In this document: piece by piece, positions 1 through 7,685 of the stretch
Layout: each line of letters begins with the position of its first letter
How positions within the stretch are numbered: the stretch's first letter is position 1
Source: CAZYZQ01 sp964652075
Lineage (GTDB): Bacteria; Bacillota; Clostridia; Oscillospirales; Oscillospiraceae
Direction of reading: 5' to 3'
Assembly: GCA_964652075.1 (NCBI GenBank)
Contig: CAZYZQ010000012.1
Span: 1-26,819 of the forward strand
Length of the DNA: 26,819 bases
Position numbers and translations under genes: made by a program
The notes under the pieces: generated by a model
The model's input: the letters and a program-made list of their open reading frames with translations, nothing else
The model's database searches: none
Told to the model about the DNA's origin: nothing

Positions 1-284
1 TCCGAGAAGTCCTGATGGCCGGGGGTGTCCAGAATATTGATGCAGTAGCCGTCGTACTGGAACTGCATGACGGACGAGGTGACGGAGATACCGCGCTGCT
101 TCTCAATCTCCATCCAGTCGGAGACGGCGGCGCGGGAGTTCTTTTTGCCCTTGACAGCGCCCGCCTGCGCGATAGCGCCGCCGTAGAGCAGGAATTTTTC
201 GGTCAGAGTCGTCTTACCGGCGTCCGGGTGCGAGATGATCGCGAACGTCCGCCGCCGGGAGATCTCCTGTTGCAGATTGCCCAT
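1..284 (-). CDS. prfC: Peptide chain release factor 3 (RF3), N-terminal part, cut by window edge
   Basis: Translational GTPase that recycles RF1/RF2 from the ribosome after termination. Only the first 94 codons are in the window. The minus-strand translation starts MGNLQQEISRRRTFAIISHP and carries the G1 P-loop SHPDAGKTTLTEK, then the RF3-typical stretches DWMEIEKQRGISVTSSVMQF and the G3 motif LDTPGHQDFSE. The EKQRGISV..SSVMQF signature separates RF3 from EF-G and BipA. ATG at 284 is preferred because a GGAGG lies 9 bases upstream; an in-frame ATG at 293 abuts that GGAGG and is too close. The gene has its own consensus-like promoter (375-403) and a leader of about 85 nt. Function is from the family; the truncation is only the window end. 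Confidence 0.95.
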   Translation of the reverse strand, partial: MGNLQQEISRRRTFAIISHPDAGKTTLTEKFLLYGGAIAQAGAVKGKKNSRAAVSDWMEIEKQRGISVTSSVMQFQYDGYCINILDTPGHQDFS

Positions 285-374
285 AGAAAGCATCCTCCAA
301 ATCTATTTTAGAATTCGTCAATCCGGCGTTTTTCTACACGGCAGGATGCCCCTCTCTGTTCCAATATCGCAGCG

Positions 375-403
375 ATTATAGCACAGAGTAGGAGAATTTA
401 CAA
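375..403 (-). promoter_or_regulatory. Sigma-70-type promoter for prfC
   Basis: Read on the minus strand: -35 TTGTAA (398-403), 17-base spacer, -10 TATAAT (375-380). Lies about 90 bases upstream of the prfC start and points into it. Confidence 0.7.
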
Positions 404-977
404 GCCCGCGAGAACTTCCTGATAGCGCGTCCCCTCGCGAAGCTCCCCCTTCGGGGGGGAGCTGGCACGGGCGATAGCCCGTGACTGAGAGGGGCTGCAC
501 CGGTGGCTTGTACTGTAGCTGGGTGTTTGCAACATCCAGCGAGACGATTTTTGCATCGCTTTTGGTGCAGTGCGAATCGCAACTGCATCCCCTCACCCTC
601 GGCCCAAAGGAACGGGCCTCGGGACGCCCCGCGAGAATATGCGGGGTGTATGTGTGCGCCCGTTGCACCGTACCCCCAATAGAACAATCCCCGCAAGCGT
701 CCCAGAGGGGGAGCTGGCGGCGATAGCCGCCTGAAGGGGGACGCGGTAGGGAGCTGCAATGCGAAGAGGTTTTCGGCGAATACGTATAATCCAAGCCTCT
801 GCGTCCCATTCGCGGCCCTTCATCTCGCGCAAGGCCATCCCCCTTTCGTCACGGGCTATCGCCCGTGCCACCTCCCCCTCTGGGGAGGTCATGGGGCTGC
901 TCTATCGATGGTGCCTCCCGGCGGGCGCTGGAGGGAAGACACCGGAATTCTTCACTGCACCACCAATAGAACCGTAG

Positions 978-999
978 GGGCGCACCTATGTGTGCGCCC
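978..999. repeat. Palindromic repeat, module B copy 1
   Basis: GGGCGCAC - CTATGT - GTGCGCCC, an 8-bp perfect stem with a GTAG extension on the left. Same module at 1057-1078 and 22074-22095. Confidence 0.8.
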
Positions 1000-1056
1000 G
1001 CTGCACACAGTACGAATTCGCCGAGGATTTCCGAAAACCGCACGCCGTTTCCGCGC

Positions 1057-1078
1057 GGGCGCACACGCAGGTGCGCCC
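1057..1078. repeat. Palindromic repeat, module B copy 2
   Basis: GGGCGCAC - ACGCAG - GTGCGCCC followed by CCTACGG, sitting just upstream of the MATE promoter. Confidence 0.8.
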
Positions 1079-1108
1079 CTACGGCGCGATCGGCGGCGCG
1101 TCCTGCCC

Positions 1109-1137
1109 TTGCGCCGTCCCGTTTTCCGTGCTATAAT
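1109..1137 (+). promoter_or_regulatory. Sigma-70-type promoter for the MATE gene
   Basis: -35 TTGCGC (1109-1114), 17-base spacer, perfect -10 TATAAT (1132-1137); start codon 38 bases downstream of the -10. Confidence 0.75.
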
Positions 1138-1175
1138 ACGCCGATACGACACATTTTGGAAAGGCGGTAATAATC

Positions 1176-2558
1176 ATGCAGCGAAAGCTTGTGGGCGATC
1201 GTGCGTTTTACAAAAAGATTCTGGCGGTCACGATCCCCATTATGCTGCAAAACGGCATTACAAACTTCGTCAACATGCTCGACAACATCATGGTCGGGCA
1301 GGTCGGCACGGTGCAGATGACAGGCGTGGCCATCGCCAACCAGCTCCTGTTCGTCTTCAACCTCTGCATCTTCGGCGCGGTGTCCGGCGCGGGCATCTTC
1401 ACGGCGCAGTTCTGCGGCATGAAGGACGACACGGGCGTGCGGCACACGTTCCGGTTCAAGGTGCTCGTCTCCGTCGCCATGGCGGCTGTCGCAATTGCGG
1501 TCTTCCTGTTCGGCGGCGAGACGATGATCCGGCTGTGGCTACGGGGCGAGGGCGCGGCGGAGGACGCCGCGGCGTCGCTGCGTTACGGCAATCAGTACCT
1601 GCGCATTATGCTCGTCGGCCTGATCCCGGCGGCGCTCGTGCAGGCCTACGCAGGTACGCTGCGTGAGACGGGCGAGACGGTGCTGCCCATGAAGGCGGGC
1701 ATCGTCGCGGTCTGCGTGAACCTCGTGTTCAACTACATCCTGATCTTCGGCCACTTCGGCGCGCCGAAGCTCGGCGCGGCGGGCGCGGCGGCGGCGACGG
1801 TGCTCTCCCGCTTTGTGGAGCTGGGCGTCGTGGCGGGCTGGACACATACGCATAAAAAGAAGAACCCCTTCATCGTCGGCGCACTGCGCTCACTGCGCGT
1901 GCCGGTGGGGCTTGCGTGGCAGATCGTGAAAAAGGGCCTGCCGCTGATGATCAACGAGGCGCTCTGGGCGCTGGGCATGGCCGTGCTCAACCAGTGCTAC
2001 TCCGTGCGCGGGCTGGACGTCGTCGCGGCGACGAATATCTCGTCCACGTTCTGGAACCTGTTCTCGGTCTGCTTTATGGCAGTCGGCAACGCGATCGGCA
2101 TTGTCGTCGGCCAGCTGCTCGGCGCGGGCAAATTCGACGAGGCGAGGGACACCGACCGGAAGATGGTCTTCCTCTGCTTTGTGACGGGCCTGCTGCTCGG
2201 CGCGGTCTATTTCGTCTGCGCGGGCTTCATCCCGCGCGCGTACAACACGACGGACTCCGTGCGCACGCTCGCGCGCCAGATCATGCAGATCGGCGCGTGT
2301 ACCATGCCGATTGCTGCATTTTTGCACGCCTCGTATTTCACGCTCCGCTCCGGCGGCAAGACGTTCATCACCTTCCTGTTCGACAGCTGCTTCGTCTTCG
2401 TTGTCAGCGTCCCGGCGGCCTTCCTGCTCAGCCGGTTCACAAACCTGCCGATCCAGCCGCTGTACCTGATTATCCAGCTGCTCGACCTCATCAAATGCGC
2501 CATTGGCGGTGTGATGCTCGTGCGCGGCACGTGGGTCAACCGGATCGTGGCGAAGTAG
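1176..2558 (+). CDS. MATE family efflux transporter
   Basis: Membrane exporter that extrudes cationic drugs or metabolites in exchange for Na+ or H+. The 460-residue product has the family length and about 12 predicted membrane helices. It opens with the MATE-like segment FYKKILAVTIPIMLQNGITN followed by MLDNIMVGQVGTVQMTGVAIANQ, and shows the pseudo-twofold repeat with a second half starting near WQIVKKGLPLMINEALWALG. A good promoter lies at 1109-1137 and a purine-rich AAAGGCGG precedes the ATG. It is monocistronic: the next gene has its own promoter. The substrate cannot be read from sequence. Confidence 0.93.
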   Translation: MQRKLVGDRAFYKKILAVTIPIMLQNGITNFVNMLDNIMVGQVGTVQMTGVAIANQLLFVFNLCIFGAVSGAGIFTAQFCGMKDDTGVRHTFRFKVLVSVAMAAVAIAVFLFGGETMIRLWLRGEGAAEDAAASLRYGNQYLRIMLVGLIPAALVQAYAGTLRETGETVLPMKAGIVAVCVNLVFNYILIFGHFGAPKLGAAGAAAATVLSRFVELGVVAGWTHTHKKKNPFIVGALRSLRVPVGLAWQIVKKGLPLMINEALWALGMAVLNQCYSVRGLDVVAATNISSTFWNLFSVCFMAVGNAIGIVVGQLLGAGKFDEARDTDRKMVFLCFVTGLLLGAVYFVCAGFIPRAYNTTDSVRTLARQIMQIGACTMPIAAFLHASYFTLRSGGKTFITFLFDSCFVFVVSVPAAFLLSRFTNLPIQPLYLIIQLLDLIKCAIGGVMLVRGTWVNRIVAK

Positions 2559-2604
2559 AAAAGAGAGCAACGCGCAAGACGGCTGTGCGGTTGGAAGCAA
2601 CATA

Positions 2605-2633
2605 TTGACGCTCGAAATTTTTTGTGATATACT
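2605..2633 (+). promoter_or_regulatory. Promoter for the SLH-domain gene
   Basis: -35 TTGACG (2605-2610), 17-base spacer, -10 TATACT (2628-2633). Followed by an AGAGGAG ribosome site and ATG at 2663. The intact promoter suggests the broken gene downstream is a recent lesion. Confidence 0.75.
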
Positions 2634-2662
2634 GTTGCAAAAAAGAAGAGGAGCGATCAAGC

Positions 2663-4153
2663 ATGAAAAAACTGATTTTGGCGCTTGCTTTTGCGCTGAT
2701 GCTTTGCCTGCCGGTGCAGGCGGCGCAGGGGGAGAGCCCGGCGCGGGGAGAGGACGCGGCGTAGACACTTTATGACCTTGGACTGCTGCGTGGAACGGGA
2801 ACAAACGCGGATGGTACGCCGGCGTTTTCGCTTGGCGACAAAATGACGCGCGAGCAGGCCGTGACGATGCTTGTCCGACTGCTCGGCGCGGAGGACGCGG
2901 CAAAAGCGGGCAGCTATGAGACCCCGTTTACGGACGTTGCGCCGTGGGCGCAGCCCTATGTCGGCTACGCGTACGCAAACGGCCTGACGAAGGGTACGGG
3001 TAAGACGCGATTCGGCGGCTCCGACATTGTGACAACATCGCAATATTTGACGTTTGTACTGCGCGCACTGGGCTATGAGAGCGGCACGGACTTCCAGTGG
3101 GATAGCGCGTGGACAATGGCGGACGCGCTTGGCCTCGACGCACAGGCGCTGCAAAATACGACGACCTTCCTGCGCGGCGACATGGCGGAAATTTCGCTGG
3201 CCGCGCTGGAATCGAAGACGAAGGGTGGCGCAAAGTCGCTGCTGCAATCGCTCGTAGACACGGGCGCGGTGAACGCGAGCGCCGCCGCCGAGGCGGGGCT
3301 GATTACAGTTGAGCCGCTGGTACATGGCGATTTTGACCCGGCAGTCGAGGGCATCCTGGCCTCGCGCACAGGAGAGCGATTGACGGTTGCAATCGAGCCG
3401 CAGGAGGTTGCCGCACTCTGCGACGCCGCACCCGTGCAGGAATGGCTTGGGCTGAAGAAGACCTGTTCCGTAAGCGGAGCCTGTCGTCTGGATTTTATAC
3501 TGGATAACGAGCAGCTCGCACTGGAATTGGAGAGGGGCTTCGTGGAGCAGGCCCACAGGGGGCGCGAATGGAACGACGAAACCATCTGGCTGCGCTATGA
3601 CATGGCGGAAGATCAGACGCTGGAGTGCTACTGCCTTGTTCTCGATGAAAAGGACAACGCCGTGGCACTGGCGTTCTATGACAGCAACGCGCGGGAGCTG
3701 ACGTTTGAGCGGTGCAATTATCCGTTGGGGACGCTTCGGGCGAAGGCAAGCGCCCGTATGCAGGCGCTCTTTGCGCTGCCGCTCTGTGAAGTCACGCTTG
3801 AGGCGACCGGGCGGGAGGAGCACGGGGGAAATGTCCTGACAACCTACCGCATCACGGGCGGCGTACCGGACGGCACGGATTTCGTCAGTTCCGGATACGC
3901 CGGCTCGGGAATGGATGAAATATCCGATCAGCAAAAAAGGGCATTCCTGAATGCTTCGGTTATGGATTCCTGGTGGCAGGCCGGCGCAGGACTGGTCGTC
4001 TATCCGTCGCCGTCAGAATGCAAGCCCGTTGCAAAACGGTGGAGCGGCGAACGTTCCACCTGTATCCTGCTTTTCTTCCTTGACGAGAACGGGCTTCCGT
4101 TTGCACAGGCGGCCGTCCCGGTGAATCCTGACACGGACTATATCGGGGAATAA
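2663..4153 (+). pseudogene. Secreted SLH-domain protein interrupted by an amber codon at position 34
   Basis: Reading from ATG 2663 (ribosome site AGAGGAG) gives a clear signal peptide, MKKLILALAFALMLCLPVQA, then an in-frame TAG at 2762-2764. The same frame continues open for 462 more codons to TAA at 4151-4153. Immediately after the stop comes TLYDLGLLRGTGT and then TREQAVTMLVRLLGA and PWAQPYVGYAYANGLTKGTG, which are S-layer-homology-type repeats (roughly residues 34-170) used to hold proteins at the cell wall. Residues about 170-496 match no family I recognise. The first ATG after the stop (2843) has no ribosome site and would lack the signal peptide. Nearby genes end in TAG (2556-2558, 4856-4858), so read-through or recoding is unlikely. 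Either a real nonsense mutation or a single-base sequencing error. Confidence 0.8.
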
Positions 4154-4258
4154 AGGATGACGCGCCGCGCACCAGACGCAGCTGAGAGATACTTCTCTTT
4201 TGGGTGAGAAAATTGACGCACTCGGATCGCATCCGGGGGCTGCATTGGAGGACGGTGG

Positions 4259-4858
4259 ATGGACAAACTGCAAATCATATACGAAACTCCGGCGCTGACC
4301 GTCTGCGTGAAGCCCGCGGGCGTGGACTGCGAGCGGGGGATGCCGCAGCTTCTGCGCGAGCACTGGGGAAGCCCGGACGCCTACGTCGGCGTCGTCCACC
4401 GGCTGGACGTGCCGACCGAGGGAGTCATGGTGTTTGCGAGGACGCCGCACGCTGCGGCGGAGCTGAGCCGCCAGATCGCGGCGCGGGAGCTGAAAAAGGA
4501 ATATCTCTGCACCTGCGCGGGCGTGCCGGAGCCGCCGGAGGGCGAGATGCGCGACTTCCTGTTCAAGGATCGCGCCGGCAAGGTCTTTCCCGTGAAGTCG
4601 GCGCGGCGCGGGGCAAAAGAGGCCGTGCTGCGCTACCGTGTTGAGGAGGCAGCGGACGACGGCAGCGCCGTCTGCCGCGTCTTTCTGGACACCGGGCGCA
4701 CGCACCAGATCCGCGTCCAGTTCGCCAGCCGGAAGCACCCGCTGCACGGCGACGGCAAATACGGCAGCCGCGTCAAGGGCGCGCTTGCGCTTCGCTGCGT
4801 GAAGCTGACCTTCACCCCGCCCGGCGAGACGGCGGCGCGGACATTTACGTTGGAATAG
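4259..4858 (+). CDS. RluA-family RNA pseudouridine synthase, without S4 domain
   Basis: Isomerises specific uridines in rRNA or tRNA to pseudouridine. The 199-residue protein carries the RluA motif II HRLD at residues 47-50, with the catalytic aspartate at D50 in VGVVHRLDVPTEGVMVFA, then LKKEYLC and the C-terminal RTHQIRVQFASRKHPLHGDGKYG block. It is shorter than RluC/RluD because the N-terminal S4 RNA-binding domain is absent, as in RluA/TruC-like members. ATG at 4259 follows TTGGAGGACGGTGG. A 105-base gap separates it from the SLH gene. Target base is not predictable. Confidence 0.92.
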   Translation: MDKLQIIYETPALTVCVKPAGVDCERGMPQLLREHWGSPDAYVGVVHRLDVPTEGVMVFARTPHAAAELSRQIAARELKKEYLCTCAGVPEPPEGEMRDFLFKDRAGKVFPVKSARRGAKEAVLRYRVEEAADDGSAVCRVFLDTGRTHQIRVQFASRKHPLHGDGKYGSRVKGALALRCVKLTFTPPGETAARTFTLE

Positions 4859-4910
4859 CGATGCGGAAGCCCGGCAGCACCGAAAGGGGCGGCTACATCA
4901 GGGAGAATTT

Positions 4911-5660
4911 GTGAGGAGACAGGCGGTCTTTGTGAAGCAGATAAGTTCAAAGAAGAATGGGATATGTCTGGCGCTTACGGCGATATGCCTTTTTGTTGTG
5001 CAGACATTGGCGGCGAAAGCCGGCAGCCTGGTTGCAGGTTCCTTTCATTACGCGCCTTTAGACCCGGACGAGCTGTTTTTGCCTCTATGCGTTCATCATA
5101 CTGTTCAGGCGCTGATTGCGCTGATTCTGATTTTCGCGCTGGTGAAACTGAAAAAGCTGCCGTTTTACCTTGCTCCAAGGCGAAGCGAGGTCGGAATCAA
5201 ATATACCGTAATATTTTTGGCTGTGATTCTGGCGTATGCCATACTTTTTCATATCGTTGGCTACAAATTGGGAACGATTGCCCCATATGATTATGAATTG
5301 AATGCACGCAATTGTTTCGGATATTTGGGCTTCCAATTGCTGTTTTCCGGGCCGGCAGAGGAACTCCTGTTCAGAGCGCTGCCAATAGCTGTCTTATGCC
5401 TTCATGATACGAAAAGGGAACACAAGTGGACAGCAATCCTTATAGCATCGGTTCTGTTTGGAATTGCACATATAGGATGGAGCTTCAATCCATTCACTTT
5501 ATCTGCTTCCTGGTTTCAGGTGGCGTATGCATTGATACTCGGCATAGCTTATGGAATCACGTATTTAAAATCAAAAAGCATACTCTATCCCATGCTCATG
5601 CACAGTATGAGCAATGTCATGATGGTTGGGGTTGGATATTTGCTGTACTACCTCATGTGA
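4911..5660 (+). CDS. CPBP family intramembrane glutamic endopeptidase
   Basis: Membrane protease of the CAAX-protease/bacteriocin-processing (Abi) family. The 249-residue protein has about 7-8 hydrophobic segments and the family motifs EELLFR (E150, E151, R155), FGIAHIG (H187) and HSMSNVMM (H231, N235), which form the active site in related enzymes. Start is GTG 4911 (AGGGAG six bases upstream); an in-frame GTG at 4932 is an alternative. Base composition is clearly more AT-rich than all its neighbours and codon use differs (many AT-ending codons), which suggests acquisition. Such proteins often act in peptide maturation or self-immunity, but no bacteriocin gene is seen here. A strong terminator follows. 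Confidence 0.88.
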   Translation: MRRQAVFVKQISSKKNGICLALTAICLFVVQTLAAKAGSLVAGSFHYAPLDPDELFLPLCVHHTVQALIALILIFALVKLKKLPFYLAPRRSEVGIKYTVIFLAVILAYAILFHIVGYKLGTIAPYDYELNARNCFGYLGFQLLFSGPAEELLFRALPIAVLCLHDTKREHKWTAILIASVLFGIAHIGWSFNPFTLSASWFQVAYALILGIAYGITYLKSKSILYPMLMHSMSNVMMVGVGYLLYYLM

Positions 5661-5679
5661 TGCTCGCAGCATACACGAC

Positions 5680-5717
5680 AAAAATGGTGTGACACTTTTT
5701 TGTGTCACACCATTTTT
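5680..5717. terminator. Bidirectional intrinsic terminator
   Basis: Perfect 15-bp stem (AAAATGGTGTGACAC at 5681-5695, complement at 5702-5716) with a T6 loop, A-rich and T-rich flanks on both strands. It lies between convergent genes (CPBP protease and the DUF2798-like gene) and can serve both. Confidence 0.9.
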
Positions 5718-5749
5718 CCGAAACGGTGCCTCCGGGGTATTTTACAGGT

Positions 5750-6301
5750 TCAGCGCGCGGTCTGCTTCCTTGCAAACAGCACGCGGAAGATCGTGCGGAT
5801 CAGCGGCTGGATGAAGAAAAGCTGTGTAAAGAACGCAAACGGGAAGTTGAAGCACACGAGCCGGAGCCAGTTGGCCATCAGCGTCCAGAAGTTGAAGCCC
5901 GCGTAGTAGGGATAATACAGGATGGAGGCGAGCAGGCTCATGGCCGGGCACATCAGGCCCACGGTTGCGCAGATGATGGCGCTCTCGAAGAGCACCGGGT
6001 GAACCGTAGCCGGGTCAAAGACCTTGCGGGCCAGACGGAACGAGGCCGGGCTGCCCATTGTGATCTCCAGCAGGTAGGCCAGACAGAACTCGATGAGTAC
6101 GACGGCCCAGATCGGGACCATCCGCCCCAGAACGAGCACGCCGCCCTGCGCGCGGATGGCCCGCAGTACGCTTCCTGCGCCTGTGACCGCCATCAGCGTG
6201 GGGCCGTTGACGACATACAGGCTGTAGAAGACATAGGCGTGGACGGTGACGAGGACGGTCAGCAGCGCGAAGAGCAGCCGCTGCGCTTTTGTTTTTGGCA
6301 T
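5750..6301 (-). CDS. DUF2798-like integral membrane protein
   Basis: A 183-residue membrane protein with four hydrophobic segments: roughly residues 8-28, 55-80, 98-120 and 130-150. Features such as HAYVFYSLYVVNGP near the N-terminus and the C-terminal FPFAFFTQLFFIQPLIRTIFRVLF resemble DUF2798-type proteins of unknown function; the match is by eye. ATG at 6301 is chosen because AAGGGG lies seven bases upstream; an in-frame ATG at 6319 has no ribosome site. Upstream it has a near-consensus promoter (6445-6474) and a leader of about 137 nt that is almost entirely self-complementary, so expression is probably controlled after initiation. Function unknown. Confidence 0.75.
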   Translation of the reverse strand: MPKTKAQRLLFALLTVLVTVHAYVFYSLYVVNGPTLMAVTGAGSVLRAIRAQGGVLVLGRMVPIWAVVLIEFCLAYLLEITMGSPASFRLARKVFDPATVHPVLFESAIICATVGLMCPAMSLLASILYYPYYAGFNFWTLMANWLRLVCFNFPFAFFTQLFFIQPLIRTIFRVLFARKQTAR

Positions 6302-6321
6302 ATTTTTTCCCCTTTTCATCT

Positions 6322-6430
6322 CTGCATACGCAAAAACGGCGCAAAAAGACGCACCCGGCGGTAAATCCGTTCCGTGATCAGATTTACGCGCAGGTGCGCC
6401 ACTTGTGTCGTTTCCGGTTTTGCTATGCAG
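6322..6430 (-). promoter_or_regulatory. Structured leader RNA: 109-nt imperfect inverted repeat with internal attenuator-like hairpin
   Basis: Between the promoter at 6445-6474 and the ribosome site at 6309-6315 the leader folds on itself. Outer arms CTGCATA/TATGCAG (6424-6430 and 6322-6328) extend into A/T-rich complementary tracts. The inner hairpin pairs 6381-6400 with 6348-6367 (7 bp GTAAATC, a 3-base internal mismatch, then CGCACC with G-U pairs) and is followed in the transcript by TTTTT (6343-6347), as in an intrinsic terminator. It could be an attenuator or riboswitch expression platform, or a MITE-like insertion; no known riboswitch class was recognised. Confidence 0.5.
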
Positions 6431-6444
6431 TTGTTTCGCGAGTA

Positions 6445-6474
6445 ATCATATCACAGCAACGGCAAATTTGTCAA
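6445..6474 (-). promoter_or_regulatory. Promoter for the DUF2798-like gene
   Basis: Minus strand: perfect -35 TTGACA (6469-6474), 18-base spacer, -10 TATGAT (6445-6450). It begins three bases beyond the terminator of the upstream MFS gene. Confidence 0.8.
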
Positions 6475-6476
6475 GG

Positions 6477-6514
6477 AACCACCCGGAATCTTCCGTCGGA
6501 GATTCCGGGTGGTT
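6477..6514. terminator. Terminator hairpin after the MFS gene
   Basis: 14-bp perfect stem AACCACCCGGAATC (6477-6490) / GATTCCGGGTGGTT (6501-6514). It lies directly behind the MFS stop codon (6522). The T-tract is better on the plus strand than on the minus strand, so termination in the minus direction may be partial. Confidence 0.7.
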
Positions 6515-6521
6515 TTGTCTG

Positions 6522-7685
6522 TTATGCCGCTTTTGCGGGCTTTTTGTCGCGGAAGAATCCGAACAGATAGGCCGCGACAAGCGCGCACGCGACGGCCGCC
6601 GTTAAGAACTTGCCCGCGACGTCGGCGTGCAGCAGGCCCGCCAGCGAGCCCACCAGAATGGGCGAGACGGCGATGCCGATGTTGGAAACGGCGGAGTAGA
6701 CGGAGATGGCTTTCGCCTTCACGTCCGGATGCGCCGCTTCCGACGAGAAGAAGTTGCCGGAGGGCATGAAGATCGCGAAGCTCGCGCCTGCGCACGCGCC
6801 GCCGATGCAGGTGAGGATGAGATTCCGGCTCAGGAACGTGATCAGCAGTCCCACCGCGCCGAGCGCAACGGCCATACCCATGATCTTCTTGTGCAGCTTT
6901 GCGGTCAGCGCGCCGACAAAGAAGCCGAGCAGCATGCCCGCGACGTTGTAGACCGTGGCCGCGATGCTCGCGTCGCCAAGGCCGCGCGCGTCCACCAGCA
7001 TCGAGATGTTGGTGTTGTAAACCGTCAGGAACAGGAAGAACAGGAAGCCTGTGACGGATGCGACCCACATCTGCTGCGGCAGCTTCGCGCCGCTGGCGGC
7101 TGCTTTGCGCGGTTTCTCGCTCAGGCGGCCCTTCGGCAGGAAGAGGATCTCAATCACAAGGTAGACCGCGACGAGGCCGTAGGCCCAGAAGCAGTTTTTC
7201 CAGTCGCTTTTGCCAAGCTGGCCGCCAAGGAAGGTCAGCAGCGCGCCGCCGCCGGAGATGAACGCGGACTGGATGCCCAGCACCGTGGAGCACTCCTTGC
7301 CGGTGAAGCAGTCGGTAATCAGCGCGGAGACGTCCGTCAGAAGCCCGCCGAGACCGATGCCGAGCAGGCAGCAGCCGAGCATCAGCACGGCCAGCGAGTG
7401 CGGGAAGAGCGCCTGCAACATGCCGCCGAGCAGGATGCTCGCGGTCGATGCAATGATGACGTGCTTTTTCCACAGCAGGTGGCTCAGCTGCCCGACGAGC
7501 AGCGCCACCGCGATGGAGACAAGGCTCGGCAGTGTGATGAGCATCTGGATGACGGACGGGGAGACGTCCGGGAAGGATTTTGCAATCGCGCTGAGCAGCG
7601 AGCTTGGCACCAGATAGCACATCTGGCACAGCGAGGCGGTGAAAATGCCGACCTTGGCCTTGCGGCCCGACTTCACAGCGGCCAT
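6522..7685 (-). CDS. MFS transporter
   Basis: Secondary carrier of the major facilitator superfamily, inner membrane. The 387-residue sequence has about 12 hydrophobic segments in two halves, with the inter-half loop around PKGRLSEKPRKAAASGAKLPQQ (residues about 190-210). The segment GCCLLGIGLGGLLTDVSALITDCF resembles the TM4-TM5 region of MFS importers. Its ATG shares one base with the stop codon of the upstream hydrolase (TGATG), so the two are translationally coupled and the hydrolase substrate or product is the likely cargo. That link is inference. A terminator hairpin follows at 6477-6514. Confidence 0.88.
   Translation of the reverse strand: MAAVKSGRKAKVGIFTASLCQMCYLVPSSLLSAIAKSFPDVSPSVIQMLITLPSLVSIAVALLVGQLSHLLWKKHVIIASTASILLGGMLQALFPHSLAVLMLGCCLLGIGLGGLLTDVSALITDCFTGKECSTVLGIQSAFISGGGALLTFLGGQLGKSDWKNCFWAYGLVAVYLVIEILFLPKGRLSEKPRKAAASGAKLPQQMWVASVTGFLFFLFLTVYNTNISMLVDARGLGDASIAATVYNVAGMLLGFFVGALTAKLHKKIMGMAVALGAVGLLITFLSRNLILTCIGGACAGASFAIFMPSGNFFSSEAAHPDVKAKAISVYSAVSNIGIAVSPILVGSLAGLLHADVAGKFLTAAVACALVAAYLFGFFRDKKPAKAA

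Larger units (their letters stand above)
404..1100. repeat. Gene-free mosaic of palindromic intergenic repeats
   Basis: About 890 bases between prfC and the MATE gene hold no convincing gene. The stretch is packed with hairpin modules. Module A (CACGGGC-GATA-GCCCGTG next to an AGCTCCCCC/GGGGGAGCT hairpin) occurs at 441-483, as a variant GGCGGC-GATA-GCCGCC at about 716-731, and inverted at about 857-895. Module B (GGGCGCAC...GTGCGCCC, flanked by CCTACGG) occurs at 978-999 and 1057-1078. Module D (TTTTCGGAAATYYTCGGCGA) lies inverted at 1013-1037 with a partial copy at 769-785. All open frames here are frame shadows of these repeats. They resemble REP/MITE-like elements; no transposase is present. 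Confidence 0.75.

Noticed and set aside
318..1152. Several overlapping open frames on both strands between prfC and the MATE gene
   Set aside because: They run through palindromic repeats, lack ribosome sites and show no protein-like pattern.
2762..2764. TAG read as pyrrolysine or suppressed amber
   Set aside because: The MATE, pseudouridine synthase and mutarotase genes end with TAG in this window, and no PYLIS-like structure or pyl gene is seen.
4182..4200. CTGAGAG resembling part of a TPP riboswitch, and a 5-bp AGAGA/TCTCT hairpin with T-run
   Set aside because: The other TPP-box conserved elements are absent and the hairpin is too weak to call a terminator.
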